64,000 nt of DNA from Erythrobasidium yunnanense (lineage: Eukaryota > Basidiomycota > Cystobasidiomycetes > Erythrobasidiales > Erythrobasidiaceae): positions 126,781 through 190,780 of the forward strand of contig BCJC01000008.1 in NCBI GenBank assembly GCA_001600175.1. The letters run 5' to 3'. The position numbers and the translations under genes were made by a program. Position 1 is the first letter of the stretch; every line of letters starts with the position of its first letter. Below the pieces are notes generated by a model. It worked only from the letters and a program-made list of their open reading frames with translations, had not been told where the DNA came from and did not search any database. Positions 11,459-22,644 of the stretch are shown one piece after another.

Positions 11459-12032
11459 ATGCCACGGAAAAGATCGAAAGGCCTCCAGCGCACAGTAAGG
11501 CGAGCGGCAGGACGAAAGAGCGAAAGAGGAGAAGAGTCTGTCTCCTGATAATCAGCACGTCCTTGTCGCTTTCACTTCCTCTCACTCATCTGTTCCTTCA
11601 TCAGCTCCTCCCGTCCAGAATGCACACCCCACCGCTTCTACTTCTGCGTTCGTGCCTTCACACAATCTACCTTCTCAAGCTCGTTCTTCCTTAAAATCCA
11701 ACGGAAGGGCTTCTATGCCTGACGCCATTGCCCGTATTGAGGAAGATGAAGATGACGAGGTGCCAGGCTTGGCCTCAGACGCCAATGTAGGAGGAGCGAG
11801 ACATATTGATCAGGTGTCTGAAGTTGATAGCGAGGACGATGAGGACTCGGCGGACGGAGACTTACAAGCGGAACAAGATCAGCAGGGCCAAGGTATAGGA
11901 GGAGGATATCATGAGCAGATGTCTGAAGAGGAGAGTGAGAACGAGGAGGACTCGGTCAAACAGGCAGGCTATTCAACAGCAGACACTGAAGCCAATCTCG
12001 AGCGAGCTATTGGCAAAGGCGAAGAGGAGTAG
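11459..12032 (+). CDS. Acidic low-complexity protein (hypothetical)
   Basis: The product is not recognised. A short first exon (11459-11494, MPRKRSKGLQRT) joins in phase across a 61-nt intron (GTAAGG...AATCAG) to a long exon ending at TAG 12030-12032. The exon reads from HVLVAFTSSHSSVPSS through ARIEEDEDDEVPG into repeated acidic runs such as EVDSEDDEDSADG and SEEESENEEDSV. The protein would be about 170 residues, with a basic start and a strongly acidic tail, hence probably disordered and perhaps nuclear. The possible branch point of the intron is unusually near its acceptor, so the first exon is the weak part of the model; an internal ATG at 11716 is an alternative start. Confidence 0.45.
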
Positions 12033-13118
12033 ATGCCGTTGACAGCAGAGACTGCTAACGATAGGAAGCAGAGACAAGTACCTGGACCCCGGGATGATCA
12101 GCTGTCGAGCCGACTGCATCTTCTTGGCGGCATTGTACGAAGTGCCGTCATTCGCAGGCGAGTCTGGCTGTCCGTCTATTCCGATCCGATGATGAGGGCT
12201 GATTGTTTCTCGTCTTCTCGCGCTTGCGAGCGAAAGGGACGTTCATCGAGGATAGTGTGTAAGTGTTCAGATGTTAAGTAAAGGGGAGGGCACGAAGGAG
12301 AGGCTGTCCTGCTGCTTGTGAATTGGCGACCAAGGCCTCGATTCGTTAGGTCCGGAACGCAATGAGACGGTGCAATGTGCAGAGAAGAAGTGATGGGCTG
12401 GTCGAGGAACTTCGGAGAAGATCTTACCAGTGTAGAAGGCATAGCAAAAATCATGCTGAGCACGTCGAGGTGCAGCAGGAGGAGTAGGTTGTGATAGCTG
12501 AGCTGGATGCAATGCGATCTTTACATTCCTCTTCATGTACGCTGTAACTGGATATGCATCTTCCGACAGCGCTGTTGCGAGAGCACCCAGCAAGCGCCGA
12601 GCTGATTTGTCATTTAAGGTCGCATTTCTGAGGGCGGCTTTGCGAAATAGTAGTTTGTTAGATATTGCTGTATATTATCTGCTACCAGTGAAGGAAGTCA
12701 GATATATATTTTGGTTGTCTAGTTCGGCGTAAGCAGAGAGGCGCCATAACTTCAGCAGCTCTTGCTCTTCCTCCTACCATTCCGATAAGAGCAACAAGCA
12801 AGGGAGGAGAAGGCAGCGAGCATCATCTGCACGTAAGCAAGTGTCGACGGCTATCTTCGCGCAAAGAGAAGCACAGAACGACCTCCAAGAAGTCCCTTTC
12901 TTCTAAGCAAGCGGCGACTCAGCCCTGCTCGCATTCTCGCCCGGACAGGCAGCCCGCATACAGCATCTCATCAGCAGGCACACATTATCCAATACCACAC
13001 CGTTTTATAGCACATTAAAGAGGAAGACGAGCCAGTCGCAAGACCGCGCAGTACCCGAATCACACCATTTCCTCGAAACCTGATCGTTCGGAGCAAGGCA
13101 GACAAGATATAGACAATC
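12033..13118. other. Intergenic region upstream of the zinc transporter
   Basis: About 1.1 kb without a convincing gene. Short ORFs on both strands have no domain or splice support. An AT-rich patch lies at 12640-12720, and GTTTTATAGCACATTAAAG near 13000 could serve as core promoter for the gene at 13119. Confidence 0.4.
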
Positions 13119-14875
13119 ATGGCCTTCTCTAAGTCAGCAAGGATATGGACGCTGCTCGTTATCGATACGGTAAGTCATCGCCAATTCGGTCACCCCGGCC
13201 TATCTCGCTCGATGGGTTACGGGCGCTTACTGGTTGCTAACGCTATGTCTTGTCTTGCATAAAATAGGTCTTCCTGGTCATTGAGCTTGTTGTTGGTCTA
13301 ATGGCGAACTCGTTGGCTCTTATATCGGGTCCGTTATTGTCATCATATGAAGTCATTATGAAGCTGAATGTCATACTTAACCCTGTCAATAGACTCTCTA
13401 CATATGCTCAATGATGTCCTATCGCTCGTGGTCGCCCTTTACGCCCTAAAGGTAGGCTGCCAACTCGTATACGAGATACCGGACTTCCTAATCCTTGATT
13501 GCTACAGCTCGCTGGACAAAGCACTCGTTCCAGCAAATACTCTTACGGCTGGCAACGAGCCGAAATTTTGGGCGCCTTGATAAACGGTGTCTTCCTGCTC
13601 GCATTATGCTTCTCGATAGGTGCAGAAGCATTACAGCGTTTATTCGAAGCTCCAGAAGTCGGACAACCACAATTAGTAGTCATAGTCGGCTCCCTTGGCC
13701 TGCTTTCTAATATTGTGGGCCTGTTCTTGTTCCATGATCATGGACACTCGCATGGCGGACATTCGCACTCGCATGGCCCGTCAGCTGCAGAAGAAGGTCA
13801 TTCTCATGCTGTATCTCATAAAGCCGCGAAGCCTTCTGCGATCAAGACGAATCATTCACATGGCTCGAATGCCGAGGCAGACGAGCGATCACCTCTGTTA
13901 GCAAACGGAAACGGTTCACAAAGCAAGCCTATGAACGTGAACGGCGGAGAATCGCCATTCACGGACGAAGATGAGGATGCAGTGAATGATCTGCTGGGAC
14001 ATCCCGCGAGGACGAGAGAAGCGATTGTTCGTCAAGCATACGGCGCAGGGTTCGGCACACCACGTAATGCAGATGGATTCGGACACAGAAGAAGCCTAAG
14101 CGTTCAGTCACAGCACAGGAGGAAGAACAGCGCGGACCCAAATGCAGCGAAGAGCCCCTCTAGCGAAACACCCAGCAGCGGCCATGTACATTTGCATGAC
14201 CATGCAGAAGGCGACGGACACACTCACGAGCATGATCACACCCATGATGGACACGCGCACGACCACGAAGGCGAAGATCACGACCATTCTCATGAAGATT
14301 CGCACGGCGGAGGAGGTGGTCACGGCCACTCCCACGGCAATATGAATATGCAAGGTGTCTTCCTGCACGTCTTAGGAGACGCTTTAGGCAACGTCGGAGT
14401 CATTGTCTCAGGTCTCATTATCTGGCTCACGAAATCACCTTACCGCTTCTATTCCGATCCCGTCATCTCCCTCGTCATCACAGTCATCATCTTCTCTTCT
14501 GCCTTACCTCTTGTCCGTTCAGCAAGCTTCATCCTGCTCCAGGGCACGCCTTCCCATGTCCCGCTTGAGAAAGTACATTCTGCGATTCTACGCATACCGA
14601 ACGTAGTCAGCGTCCACGATCTACACATCTGGTCGCTTTCAGAAAGCAAATTGGTAGCTTCTATGCATATTCTCGTCAGCTCGCAAGATGAGTTTGGCAG
14701 AGTATCGAATGAAGTCAGGAAGCTCCTGCACAGATTCGGAGTACATAGCTCGACTATCCAGCCGGAATTGCTGGATGGGAGCATCAAGCCTGGTAGCACG
14801 ATGAGCAGACAGGGAAGCCAGGAGCGCCTCTACCTACCCAACGGCGATTACGAGATTAGCGTGAGTGCACGATGA
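13119..14875 (+). CDS. ZRC1: Vacuolar zinc transporter, cation diffusion facilitator family
   Basis: This family moves Zn2+ (and Co2+/Cd2+) into the vacuole in exchange for protons. Four exons (13119-13169, 13268-13328, 13393-13451, 13508-14875) join in phase to about 512 residues. The first helices read VIDTVFLVIELVVG and LISDSLHMLNDVLSL, with the H..D metal-binding pattern of TM2. A long cytosolic loop carries His-rich runs (HDHGHSHGGHSHSHG near residue 135, and again at about 290-340). After it, FLHVLGDALGNVGVI is the TM5 metal site (HxxxD). The C-terminal domain (HSAILRIPNVVSVHDLHIWS) is the usual ferredoxin-like tail. The intron 2 donor is the weak GTCCGT, but it restores LISDSLHM exactly. 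ZRC1/COT1 orthology is likely; metal preference is inferred. Confidence 0.93.
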
Positions 14876-15463
14876 CAATACAGACTAGACATGAGCTGAT
14901 ACTCGGTGATGTAGGAGGACGGTGGTGCATGCACTGTTCAGTGTGTGGACGACAGCTGCGTAGACAGTGCCTGCTGCCCTCCAGCAGTGGCTATTCTGGC
15001 TCAAAAGTCGAATGCCTCGCTTAAACCTCCCAGCGACTCTCACGCAGGGCACTCGCACTGATCTAATTATCTTTTCATCACTCTCATTCGTTCATTCTAG
15101 CATGTCTTCCACCAGCGATCCCGTCTTTCGCTTCTTCCCGCTCGTTTTCTTCCGTTCTTTCTTTCCGGGCGTTGTCATCTCATGTACCATACCTTGTCAC
15201 AAACCTAGAGAGCAGACATGCTACCATTCTACTTGCAATCCATGCACTGTGCTGTTTATTCTTCTGTGCTTCCAATGTTTACGTCATTCCCCGATCGCTT
15301 GTTTACCCTAATCAGGCAAATCCCTCGGAGTGTTTCGATCGCAGTGAGAGCAATCCAGCCTCGTACCTCTGAAAGGCAGGAGAGCCTCGACTTCTAACTT
15401 CAACTTGATTTCAGTCCATTTCAAGGCTTTCCTTTGCTTCAAACAACTCTCCAATCAGTAAAG
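14876..15463. other. Intergenic region ZRC1 / SLM1
   Basis: About 590 bp, pyrimidine-rich in places (CTCTCATTCGTTC, TTCTTCCGTTC). It looks like 3' UTR of the transporter plus promoter and leader of SLM1. No gene was seen. Confidence 0.4.
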
Positions 15464-17537
15464 ATGGACACCGACGCACAATCTCACAGAAGCAGAGCGA
15501 CTGGAGTCTCCCGCAAGAGCTCCGTCACATCCAGACAGTCGCAGCTCATCAAGAAGAACACGGGTAAGGCGAACTTGAACGGACGAGAAAGAGCCATGCT
15601 GACAGCTTGTACGCAGGACCCACCGATCTGAGACCCTCAGACATCCTCATTGAGCGATTCGAGGCATGGAAAAACATCACAAAGAACCTCATTGCCTACT
15701 TTGAAGGTAAGCCCAGGCCAAGCGAGCACCGCATGCGGGCGGGCGAGTGGAGAAGAGCGAGCACTCTCCAGCTCGTTCGCAGCAGTGCAAGCAGCATATA
15801 CACGCAACAAGAAAGCTGACACTGCTTCGTGCGTCTTCCAGGCATTGCCGACATTGAGGCCAATACCGCGAAGGAGCTCACAAAGCTCGGAGGTGTCATC
15901 CAAGTTCCCTTCAGATCAGCTTCCAACTTCCTCGGTGAAGGTGGTATGCAAGATATCTTCTACAGCATTGTACGTCTTGTCCAGCCTACTCGAGACGGGA
16001 ACACGCTCTTCCCGCCACCCAATGAAAGCATGCTCATGCCTTTTTGGGACATTTTGGACATAACAGCGCGAGAAGACCCGCAACATTGCAGACCACCATG
16101 CCAACCTCGCAAAGACCGTAGAAGGATCCATTGTTCAGCATCTCCAGAAGCTCCGCGCCGAGATCAAGGCACACATCAAGAACATCCAGATGGACACTGG
16201 AAAGCTTGCTGCCGTGAGCATAATCGCAGTATTCTGTAGTCTAATTCTCACTGACTTGCGAACGTGTTCTAGTCCGTCGCGAAAGAGCGTGAAATGTCAA
16301 CAAAGGTCATCACCGACTTGGCCCGCTCAATCACCATGCTCAAGAACACTCCCATGGCCGTAACCGCCAAGGAGGACCCATGGTACACCAACCAGCTCGT
16401 TGCTGTTCAGCTCCAGAAGCAGGTCCAGGAAGAGAACGCACTCCAGAAGTCCATCATCATCATGCAGCAGAACTCTGCTCACTTCGAGGAGGGTGTCGTT
16501 CGTGCTCTCCAGTCTGCTTGGGAGACCTTCGACACATGGTCAGGACGGTGAGCAATGCTTATCCTCAGCCTAATTCGACCTGTGCTGATTTGTTCGTTTC
16601 CAGCATGTCCGCCTCTGTTCAGCAGACTTGGGAGACTATGGGCCAGGTCATGAAGTCTGTCTCTCCAGACACCGAGTGGATCGCATTCGCTGCCAGATCC
16701 GACCACCTCCTCGACCCAGAGACTCCTCTGCGAAACCCAGACCACATCAACTACCCCGGAAAGGACGATCCTTCCGTCATCCCAGTCCACACTGGTCTGT
16801 TGGAGCGCAAGAAGCGGTTCACAAAGTCTTACAAGGAAGGTTTCTACGTACTCACTCCTTCGGGATACCTGCACGAGCACTCTTCCTCCGACAGCTACAC
16901 CGGCACCTCATCCGCACCCAAGCTGTCTGTCTTCCTGCCAAACTGCACTCTGGGAGCACCTTCCGGCGCCCATGCTACTTCGCACAAGTTCCACATCGAG
17001 CCTTCCAAGAAGGGTATGGCTGGTCAGGCCTTCACCTTCCGTGCTCGTTCGCACGAGGAGATGTACGAATGGTGGAACGACATCAAGCAGCTCTCCAAAG
17101 TCTACCTCACTGCTTCAGAAGCCATGGACAGATCCGGACCCGTACCTGCTGCCGTCCGATCTGCTGGATACCTCTCCGAAGATGAGGACGAGGAGGAGGG
17201 TGGCTCTTCCGTCGAGGAGGATGTCACTGACCGTGAAGACGAGGAGGAAGAAGAGGAGGACGAAGATGAGGATGAGGAGGTTGACAATGCTCCTACCAAC
17301 ACCTCGGCTGCTCCTTCCGTCCGAACCCACACCTCCGAGACCAACAGAGCACCAGCTTACGATGGTCCATCCACCGCCTCTGGTGTTGAAGTTGGATCCT
17401 CTGGATACGCTACCGAGAAGAAGGCTGGGAGCGGAGATGCACCTGCCTCATCTGCTCAGTCCACGCATACTGCCAACACTGCCGACACCGAGACACCTAC
17501 GATGTACCCCGTCGGCGGTGCCAACCAGCAGTCTTAA
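15464..17537 (+). CDS. SLM1: SLM1/SLM2-like TORC2 effector with PH domain
   Basis: Slm proteins bind PI(4,5)P2 at eisosomes and plasma membrane and pass membrane-stress signals to TORC2. The protein starts MDTDAQSHRSRATGVS. A BAR-like helical region follows (LRPSDILIERFEAWKNITK, ANTAKELTKLGGVIQVPF, DLARSITMLKNTPMAV, ENALQKSIIIMQQNS), then a PH domain from about 16800 (GLLERKKRFTKSYKEGFYVLTPSG ... FHIEPSKKGMAGQAFTFRA). An acidic stretch at 17170-17290 and a Ser/Thr-rich tail end it. Six or so exons are needed; the acceptor before SVAKEREMSTKV and the donor after TWSGR are clear. TAA is at 17535-17537. Family assignment is firm; whether it is closer to Slm1 or Slm2 has no meaning outside yeasts. 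Confidence 0.9.
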
Positions 17538-18051
17538 GCAGTCTCCTGCACTGGGAGAAGGGATGATATAGCAACCGATTCGTCGCGTCGTTCATAGATA
17601 AAATTCTGGTCTTGCTTTCTAAGTATCATACCTTCCCCCTCTCTCAGCTACACCGAAGCAAGCTCGATACAAATTCGCTATACATTCTACATCTCATTCC
17701 ATATGTTTTACATATTTACTTTTTCTTTCTCTTCCGTACATACACCCGCGCGTTGTGCTCTCCTCCCATCCTCGAAGCGCATTGCGTGGCGCTCTATACA
17801 TTGTGTACCAATCCGATAATATTATGTGCCCATATATCTTCTCGCAATGTTGCCATTCTTGCGCCAGTCCTTGACTGATCTTAACTTGCTCGACCTGATT
17901 CCGGTCCCCCGGATCAGCTGGTCCTTTGACTCTGACCCATCTTCGCATCCTCTATCGAACATCAGATCTATACTATCGCATCCAGAGAACAACAATCATG
18001 ATGAGTCCTAAGCCTTGCGAGCCAGTTTGAGCGTATCGCCGGCTAACGTCG
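17538..18051. other. Intergenic region SLM1 / UBC8
   Basis: About 510 bp, T/C-rich, with a CCAAT motif near 17805. An ATGATG pair at 17998-18003 is followed by an in-frame stop and fails to splice in phase to the E2 gene, so it is either leader sequence or a first exon I cannot resolve. Confidence 0.4.
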
Positions 18052-18839
18052 GATGGCCTGCCTGCACAGCTCGCCCAAGCGCCGTATCGAGACGGATGTC
18101 ATGAAGATGTGCGATCTTTGAATGATACTTGTGGAAATCAGCGAGCTTATCGACGCTGTCTGCCCAGGCTCATGTCGGATTACGAAGTCACGCTCGTCAA
18201 CGATAACATGCAAGAGTTCTACATTCGCTTTCATGGGCCGGCAGAGAGTGTGTTGCGACTCTTAGGTAGATATACAGCTAGGCTGACAGCGAGCGCCATC
18301 AGCACCCTTCGCTGGCGGTGTATGGAAGATCCACGTTGAGCTGCCGGATCAGTACCCGTACAAGTCGCCCAGCATCGGTCAGCAAGCTCCTACTCTGCAT
18401 TATACTATGCTGATGGTCGACTACAGGCTTCTGCAATCGGATCTTCCATCCTAACATCGATGAGCTATCCGGAAGCGTGTGCTTGGACGTGATTAATCAG
18501 ACTTGGTCACCTATGTTTGATATGATCAATATCTTCGAAGTCTTCCTTCCTCAACTGCTGCGATATCCCAATCCTTCGGATCCTTTGAATGGAGAAGCTG
18601 CTGCCCTTCTTATGCGAGAGCCTAAGAACTACGAGGCGAAGGTCAAGGGTAGGTACAATGACAGTCTACATATAGCCATTGGCTAAGTCTATTGCTCAGA
18701 CTACGTTCAGCGGTATGCAACGAAGGCTGCAGCGGATGAAGCAGCGGAAGACGAAGACGAGGAGGAAGAGGAGGAGGAAGAGGACGATGATGACAGTGAT
18801 GAAGATGGAGATGAGGCTGCCAACGATATGGAGCTATAG
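18052..18839 (+). CDS. UBC8: Ubiquitin-conjugating enzyme E2, UBC8/UBE2H type
   Basis: This E2 carries ubiquitin as a thioester; in yeast Ubc8 works with the GID/CTLH ligase on gluconeogenic enzymes. After [14 protein letters not shown] the spliced frame continues [54 protein letters not shown] and [14 protein letters not shown]. The last contains the active-site Cys. [10 protein letters not shown]-like spacing, [11 protein letters not shown] and an acidic tail ([20 protein letters not shown]) agree with UBE2H. Introns start GTGCGA (18115) and GTGTGT (about 18250). The first residues are uncertain: ATG at 18052 gives [11 protein letters not shown] without an intron, whereas the family norm is MSSPKRR, and CTAAC...CACAG just before it looks like an acceptor. 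TAG is at 18837-18839. Confidence 0.88.
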
Positions 18840-18945
18840 TGCAAGCTGAGTATTTCCTCTTTGCTTTTCCCAGTATTTATATATCGCTGTGTTGTCTGAG
18901 TGCTATGTTGGACAGTATTTGTTGTCATATTTATCGTAACCTCTG

Positions 18946-19180
18946 CTCTTCTATATAGTTCTCAAGCAATCAACTCAAGACTTTATGTTTCCTTCGATGT
19001 TGATCTGGACCTCTTCTTTCCCTCCTGCCAATCGGAAGTTTCTTGATTCTCACGATAGGACGCTGAGCATATCTACTCTTCTATATACTTCTCAAGCAAT
19101 CAGTTCAAGACTTTATGTTTCCCTCGATGTTGATCTGGACTTCTTCTTCCCCTCATGCCAATCGGAAGTTCCTGGCATAT
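18946..19180 (+). repeat. Tandem duplication, two units of about 130 bp
   Basis: Unit 1 starts CTCTTCTATATAGTTCTC at 18946 and unit 2 starts CTCTTCTATATACTTCTC at 19076. Both continue AAGCAATC, AAGACTTTATGTTTCC, TCGATGTTGATCTGGAC and GCCAATCGGAAGTT with about 10 substitutions. It is not evidently coding and lies just downstream of UBC8. Confidence 0.85.
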
Positions 19181-19419
19181 ACATCTAGGGCGCTCGCTTG
19201 TTCAACAACAATAACGATTATACTTCTAAGGCTCTAAATGAAGCTAAAATAATCTGCCCATCTGCCGAGGCAACCCATCTTGGTCGCCTGTCCCTGTCTT
19301 CCCCAATCAAGAGCCTGTTACTCGAGCACAAGACCAGATCGACACTGAGCCACTACCGAATTACCTCTTCTTCAAGACAATGTAGACGTTCGAGATCTCT
19401 CCTGTCTGTCTGCGAGCGT
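19181..19419. other. Intergenic region before the inverted repeat
   Basis: About 240 bp with no recognisable gene; it borders the outer edge of repeat arm 1. Confidence 0.35.
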
Positions 19420-19659
19420 GCTCTGGCCGTCGAGCGGTCTCTCGGGGGCAGCGGTCGAACGAAAAGCAATGAGGGCTTCTGGGACTCTTCTCTATCGATA
19501 CAAAAGCATCAAAACACTACATTGAACACCTTCTGATGTCTAACCCTGCAAAAACGAAGCTGGAAAGCCTGTTTGGGCCGATCTGGCCTCCATCGACTTC
19601 CAGGGCATCTACGACGCTCCAGGACCTCCCAAACGTCGTCGTAACACGCAAAAATTGAG
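19420..19659 (+). pseudogene. Truncated copy of the 3' end of the hypothetical gene at 22717-23553
   Basis: This segment repeats the last 80 or so codons of the minus-strand gene next to the right arm, in inverted orientation. The rest of that gene is absent upstream of 19420. In the frame that is longest in the full copy, this one is stopped early by a TGA where the right arm has CGA. It is therefore a gene fragment carried along by the duplication and is unlikely to be expressed as a protein. Confidence 0.5.
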
Positions 19660-19814
19660 GGAAGTGGGATTCGAACTGCTTAGGACGTTAGTGACTGTAC
19701 TCTCTGGCGGATCTGGCTGGTTTGGCTCACCCCACGCCCTTTCGGACTGCGGAACAACTTCCTAATGATGTAGGAACCTTAACACAGCGCCTTAGACCAC
19801 TCGGCCATCCCCCC
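19656..19814 (-). tRNA. tRNA-Leu(AAG) with two introns (left-arm copy)
   Basis: Identical to the plus-strand copy at 22561-22719. The acceptor stem is GGGGGGA with TTCCCTC (two G-U pairs), and the D arm begins GCCGAGTGGTCTAAGGC. The anticodon stem CTGTG pairs with CGCAG and the loop is TTAAGG plus C, giving anticodon AAG. A class II variable arm is present. One intron follows position 37 (19753-19776); a second, 55 nt long, sits inside the T arm (19676-19730). A run of A at 19650-19654 is the Pol III terminator read on this strand. Both introns must be removed to give a normal cloverleaf. Confidence 0.88.
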
Positions 19815-20281
19815 TGTACGCTTCTTGGATGAAAGCTCTCTCTTCTGCGTCATCTATGACCCAAACGGCGGCTTTCCAGCCAGATTGAGGCCCATCGCGC
19901 TCAGATTGGCCCTATGAACAGTCCACATACTCTTCTTCATCTCTATACTCTATCTATCAACCCTAGTACCAAGATGTCACCTCGCCTTTCGTGAATTCCC
20001 TGGTCCTACCGCCTCGGCTCTATCTCTGTCCTGACCCATGACCGGCAAGCTCGCTCTAGCATTATAACAGCATCTATCAAGTATAGAAATGCTCTGGAAC
20101 ATTCTGTTCGGTATTGCTATGCCCACGCTTTCTCTGGGCGAAGCGAGCGCGACATAGATTCAAGATCGCCCTCCAAAGGACCAAGATCTGTCTGCTGTCA
20201 GGGTACTAGCATGAAACATACATCTACCAAAGAACGCAGAAAAGTAATGATGATGTCTGGGGAAAAGTATCTGTCTCCTCT

Positions 20282-22093
20282 GCATATCGACTTCTTCTCG
20301 TGTGTCTCCCTAAAGAATGCTAAACCACCCAAACGGCGCCGGCACACCTACGTCGTATGTATATCTTCTCAAATCACTACAGCGATGCATGAACCATTCG
20401 GGAGTTACAGTGGTCCTCCGCCAGCTCCGACGCAAACTTTCTGGGCGGCTTCCACAATTGACATGATGATGCAGCATTGGCACGTAGACAGCATAAGAAG
20501 CAACAGCAGCTCATGGATGCAGATAATATGGTTCACCAGTGGAGGATCCCGACATTCGCCGCCAACACGCCCACACATGAGGTCTATATTGTCCAAGTCC
20601 TACAGTTGGCGTGGATGACGACCACGCCAAGAGGAATGCAAATATCGCAGTACATACGCACAATGTGGACAACCTCAGTCGCTCAACTCAGTATCCCGCA
20701 AGAGCTCCTCGACTCGGTAATGATCTATAGCATGCGGTTTTTTTACGACTTCCCTGCCGGGGACTAATTTACTATGTGATCCCAAGAACTTGAAACGCCT
20801 TACTTATGGGCTCACGAATAATGATATGTTATCAATGTCTACAAGGCCGAGGGCTCGTTATGGCGTTTCGTAGCCAGATTGTACGCACAGCAGTCGTGCT
20901 CTCCCACATCTCGTATGGACTCAGATCCACAGCATCTTCCCGAGGCGGGTTTCTTCAGTTTCTTCTGCAAGGGTGTTTCGGGTTAATTCCCTTACAACTG
21001 CTTCAGCAATTTCTCCCATTCCCCTTACACCTCCGTGTGTCAATCGTTCAAATGGTATTGTAAGCTGAGAACGGTTTCGCTTCGCCCCAATTTAGCAGCA
21101 TTACTAGAATGTCAGGCTTATCGATAGGCTTGTAACCTTGCTGTTGCCTCTTAGGCAGCTGTTAGGTAGTTGTCAAAGGGGCATATGTTCTGAAAGCCCA
21201 TCGGGACCTCATTTCGCCATACTTGGTCGGATTCGCGCAGCCATAGCATTTCTGTCAAGGAAACTTGGCGCAGGCAAGCGGTCACGAAACAGGATACTAG
21301 CGGTAGCAGAGGCGGGCCAATGAGATCCATATTCTTCACATGATCTCCAATGCCTTACAGGCAAGCAGGATCAACATGTCTGTCTGCTAGGTTGCTTCGA
21401 GCATGCGCTACGAGTTTTCGTCCTTAGCCCTCAAGCTGAGCGGAGCGAGTACAATATACTCTTGATGCTCATGAACGCTGATTTGCGCGTGCACTGTCCT
21501 TGCATGCGGACTTATGACTTCTGGTCGGAGAGGATGTCTCATCATTAACCGCGGTCGTGATTATTTTTGGTGACAGTATACAGTGTGCCCAGAGAACCCC
21601 AGGTATGCTGAATTCTATAAACGTAAATTCAGCCTTTATCCCAAAGTGCCATTGGGGACATCCGAGTGCAGGGCTTTGCGGTAGTCGCCAGGTCGCGACA
21701 TGGGCATTTTAAGAGTTCATAGACTCTTTCTACAAAAGAGGTATAGTGCGTTGGAGGCGGAGGCAATGGGCGACGTCGGCGTCAAAAAGCCCCTTCCGAG
21801 AAGATGTGTTTGTTGAAACGGAACAGGGTGAGATTGCACGCATCGACGGCTAGACCAATAACAGACGGATGGATTTCTTGATGTCCCTTTAAAGCCGCTC
21901 CTACCCCTATCCAAATATGCGTGGGAAGAGGGTATTGTTGAGGCCGGCTATTACAAGATCCCAACGGCATTTTGTCCCACTTCTTGTACTTGTGGAGGCT
22001 CATGTTGCTGTCTGCGGCCGCTCTAGGCTCTCTTTGGGGTTTCGATATGCTCAAAGGACACGAGCGTGAAACCGAGAGGGAAATGGATACCGT
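20282..22093. other. Unique spacer between the inverted repeat arms
   Basis: 1812 bp with no recognised gene. The most protein-like stretches are plus-strand 20513-20767 (ATG at 20513; LMDADNMVHQWRIPTFAAN, QYIRTMWTTSVAQLSIPQE, stop TAA) and minus-strand 21782-22012 (THIWIGVGAALKGHQEIHPS). Neither shows a domain or clear splice sites, so they may be relics or small unknown genes. No transposase motif or target-site duplication was seen at the arm ends. Confidence 0.4.
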
Positions 22094-22598
22094 AGAGGAG
22101 ACAGATACTTTTCCCCAGACATCATCATTACTTTTCTGCGTTCTTTGGTAGATGTATGTTTCATGCTAGTACCCTGACAGCAGACAGATCTTGGTCCTTT
22201 GGAGGGCGATCTTGAATCTATGTCGCGCTCGCTTCGCCCAGAGAAAGCGTGGGCATAGCAATACCGAACAGAATGTTCCAGAGCATTTCTATACTTGATA
22301 GATGCTGTTATAATGCTAGAGCGAGCTTGCCGGTCATGGGTCAGGACAGAGATAGAGCCGAGGCGGTAGGACCAGGGAATTCACGAAAGGCGAGGTGACA
22401 TCTTGGTACTAGGGTTGATAGATAGAGTATAGAGATGAAGAAGAGTATGTGGACTGTTCATAGGGCCAATCTGAGCGCGATGGGCCTCAATCTGGCTGGA
22501 AAGCCGCCGTTTGGGTCATAGATGACGCAGAAGAGAGAGCTTTCATCCAAGAAGCGTACAGGGGGGATGGCCGAGTGGTCTAAGGCGCTGTGTTAAGG

Positions 22599-22622
22599 TT
22601 CCTACATCATTAGGAAGTTGTT
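22599..22622 (+). other. Canonical tRNA intron after position 37
   Basis: A 24-nt insertion between G37 and position 38, the standard place for introns cut by the tRNA splicing endonuclease. It contains a CCTA...TAGG inverted pair. Confidence 0.8.
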
Positions 22623-22644
22623 CCGCAGTCCGAAAGGGCGTGGG

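Larger units (their letters stand above)
19420..20281 (+). repeat. Large inverted repeat, left arm
   Basis: This 862-bp arm is the reverse complement of 22094-22954; paired coordinates add to 42375 throughout, so almost no indels separate them. I saw four differences (one indel and three transitions), all in the outer 60 bp, and none in the rest of the arm by eye. It contains a minus-strand tRNA-Leu gene and the last part of the hypothetical gene found whole beside the right arm. Confidence 0.92.

Noticed and set aside
17998-18051. ATGATG upstream of UBC8 as the start exon
   Set aside because: No GT donor there joins in phase to the CACAG acceptor before SPKRRIE, and the unspliced frame stops at once. 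Kept as an uncertainty in the UBC8 entry.
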